From Elusimicrobiota bacterium (GTDB lineage Bacteria; Elusimicrobiota; Elusimicrobia; FEN-1173), in assembly GCA_022703335.1 (NCBI GenBank), contig JAKLDV010000006.1, positions 1 through 43,601 of the forward strand: a stretch of 43,601 nucleotides of DNA, written 5' to 3'. Position numbers and translations under genes: made by a program. The notes under the pieces were generated by a model. It searched no databases. It was not told where the DNA came from and was given only the letters and a program-made list of their open reading frames with translations. Shown in pieces: positions 42,633 to 43,601 of this stretch. Position 1 is the stretch's first letter; every line of letters starts with the position of its first letter.

Positions 42633-43297
42633 GTCTCTACTTCCGCCAACTCCCGGTCGGCCCCATGCAGAACTTCGCCTATCTCGTCGGCGACGAAAAA
42701 ACCCGGAAATGTTGGGTGGTGGACCCCGCCTGGGAGGGGAAGAAGATCCGCAAGACGGCGGAAAAGGACGGCTACGCCGTCGCCGGTCTCCTCCTGACCC
42801 ACGCTCACTACGACCATTGCAACGCGGTCGAGGAACTCCTCTCCCCGAAGGACCTCCCGCTCTACGTCCACAAAGACGAGGTCGCCGCTCTCCAGAAATA
42901 CGCCGACACCGGCATCTTCGGCCCCCTGCCCGTCCCGCGGCTCGCGCCGGTGAGTTCCGGCGATAAAATTTCGCTGGGCGACGTCGCCCTCTCCTTTCTG
43001 CACACGCCCGGCCACTCGCCCGGCTCGCAGTGCCTCCTCCTCGACGACCGCGTCCTGTCCGGCGATACGCTGTTCATCGGCGCCTGCGGCCGCTCGGACC
43101 TGCCGGGGGGGGATCCGCGCCGCCTCTACGACAGCCTCTACCGAACCCTCGCCGCCCTGCCCGGCCACTTGATGCTTTTCCCAGGCCACGACTACTCGCC
43201 CTCGGACACGGCGTCCACCCTGGAGAAAGAGAGGCGCACCAACCGCGCGCTTCAGGCCAAATCCACGGCGGATTTCCTGGCCTGGCTGGGGCGCTAG
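42629..43297 (+). CDS. MBL-fold metallohydrolase (GloB-like)
   Basis: 222 residues. The metallo-beta-lactamase signature T57-H58-A-H60-Y-D62-H63 is followed by FLHTPGHSPGSQCLLL, VLSGDTLFIGACGRSDLPGG and the final FPGHDYSPSDT. This is the arrangement of the hydroxyacylglutathione-hydrolase-like/persulfide-dioxygenase-like group of single-domain enzymes. Substrate is unclear; thioester hydrolysis is typical. The ATG at 42629 overlaps the HAD stop (ATGA). Confidence 0.88.
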   Translation: MSLYFRQLPVGPMQNFAYLVGDEKTRKCWVVDPAWEGKKIRKTAEKDGYAVAGLLLTHAHYDHCNAVEELLSPKDLPLYVHKDEVAALQKYADTGIFGPLPVPRLAPVSSGDKISLGDVALSFLHTPGHSPGSQCLLLDDRVLSGDTLFIGACGRSDLPGGDPRRLYDSLYRTLAALPGHLMLFPGHDYSPSDTASTLEKERRTNRALQAKSTADFLAWLGR

Positions 43298-43300
43298 CGC

Positions 43301-43601
43301 ATGACCGGCCTCGTCTTCCGTAAAATCCGGCGGGCCCCCTCCTACGCCCGTTTCAAAGATCTCCTGACCCGTTCCCGCTGCACGCGGTGCGGTCTGTCGC
43401 GGGGGAGGACGAACATCGTGGTGGACCGCGGGAACCCGCGGGCGAAAATCCTCGTCGTCGGCGAAGCGCCCGGCCGCCACGAGGACGAGCAGGGAAAAGC
43501 CTTCGTGGGCCAGGCGGGGAAACTCTTCGACAAGATCCTGGGGGCGGCCGGGCTCAACTCCGACCGGGACCTGTTGATCACCAACATCGTCAAATGCCGG
43601 C
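43301..43601 (+). CDS. Uracil-DNA glycosylase family 4, 3' truncated by window edge
   Basis: The first 100 residues are visible. RSRCTRCGLSRGRTNIV supplies the first two cysteines (C27, C30) of the 4Fe-4S cluster. GEAPGRHEDEQGKAFVGQAGKLFDKIL is the family 4 uracil-recognition motif, and NIVKCR begins the next cysteine region. The enzyme removes uracil from DNA in base-excision repair. It starts 3 nt after the MBL gene and probably shares its transcript. The C-terminus lies beyond the window. Confidence 0.9.
   Translation, partial: MTGLVFRKIRRAPSYARFKDLLTRSRCTRCGLSRGRTNIVVDRGNPRAKILVVGEAPGRHEDEQGKAFVGQAGKLFDKILGAAGLNSDRDLLITNIVKCR

Overview
The window is dense, high-GC bacterial chromosome with almost no non-coding DNA. 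It comes from a Gram-negative (two-membrane) organism: it carries a surface polysaccharide cluster, a TolQ/TolR/TonB system with OmpA-like partners, and signal-peptide TPR proteins. Quinone synthesis is by the futalosine (menaquinone) route, not the classical Men route. Gene style (many 4-base stop/start overlaps, fused modules) and content would fit an uncultured deep-branching phylum such as Elusimicrobiota or Omnitrophota, but I cannot place it from sequence alone.

Region 1 (2-12851, + strand) is one tightly coupled polysaccharide/glycolipid operon. It has the C-terminal part of an O-antigen ligase/polymerase, five GT4 or GT2 glycosyltransferases, a methyltransferase fused to a CDP-alcohol phosphatidyltransferase, a second CDP-alcohol phosphatidyltransferase lacking its last motif Asp, a methyltransferase-GT4 fusion and a secreted PHP-like protein. 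The GT4 half of that fusion is interrupted in frame by a 174-bp element that is one long imperfect palindrome. This is the most unusual object in the window.

Region 2 (12844-17545, - strand) converges on region 1 with an 8-bp overlap: a GT39-like membrane glycosyltransferase, a Wzx-type flippase, a methyltransferase and a glycosyltransferase-like gene broken by one in-frame TAA.

Region 3 (17680-28903, + strand) starts at a divergent promoter: WbqC-like protein, ExeA-type ATPase, PIG-L deacetylase and a WecA/MraY-type sugar-phosphate transferase. These lead into an envelope machine: a 1002-residue TPR protein, a TolQ/ExbB channel, two ExbD/TolR proteins, a TonB-like protein and two proteins with divergent OmpA-like C-termini.

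Region 4 (29013-34384, + strand) has separately promoted housekeeping genes: a PHP phosphoesterase, an Orn/Lys/Arg decarboxylase broken by a 1-base frameshift, a DksA/TraR zinc-finger protein, an M17 leucyl aminopeptidase and a DJ-1/PfpI protein.

Region 5 (34421-41870) is a futalosine menaquinone cluster: mqnD on + and, converging on it, ubiA-ubiX-ubiD-mqnE-mqnA-mqnC-[2Fe-2S] ferredoxin on -. MqnB (nucleosidase) and the final C-methyltransferase are not in the window. Region 6 (41941-43601, + strand) leaves a divergent promoter: a HAD phosphatase, an MBL-fold hydrolase and the start of a family 4 uracil-DNA glycosylase, cut by the window end. I saw no rRNA, tRNA, CRISPR array or transposase gene. 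No gene-free stretch exceeds about 300 bases.
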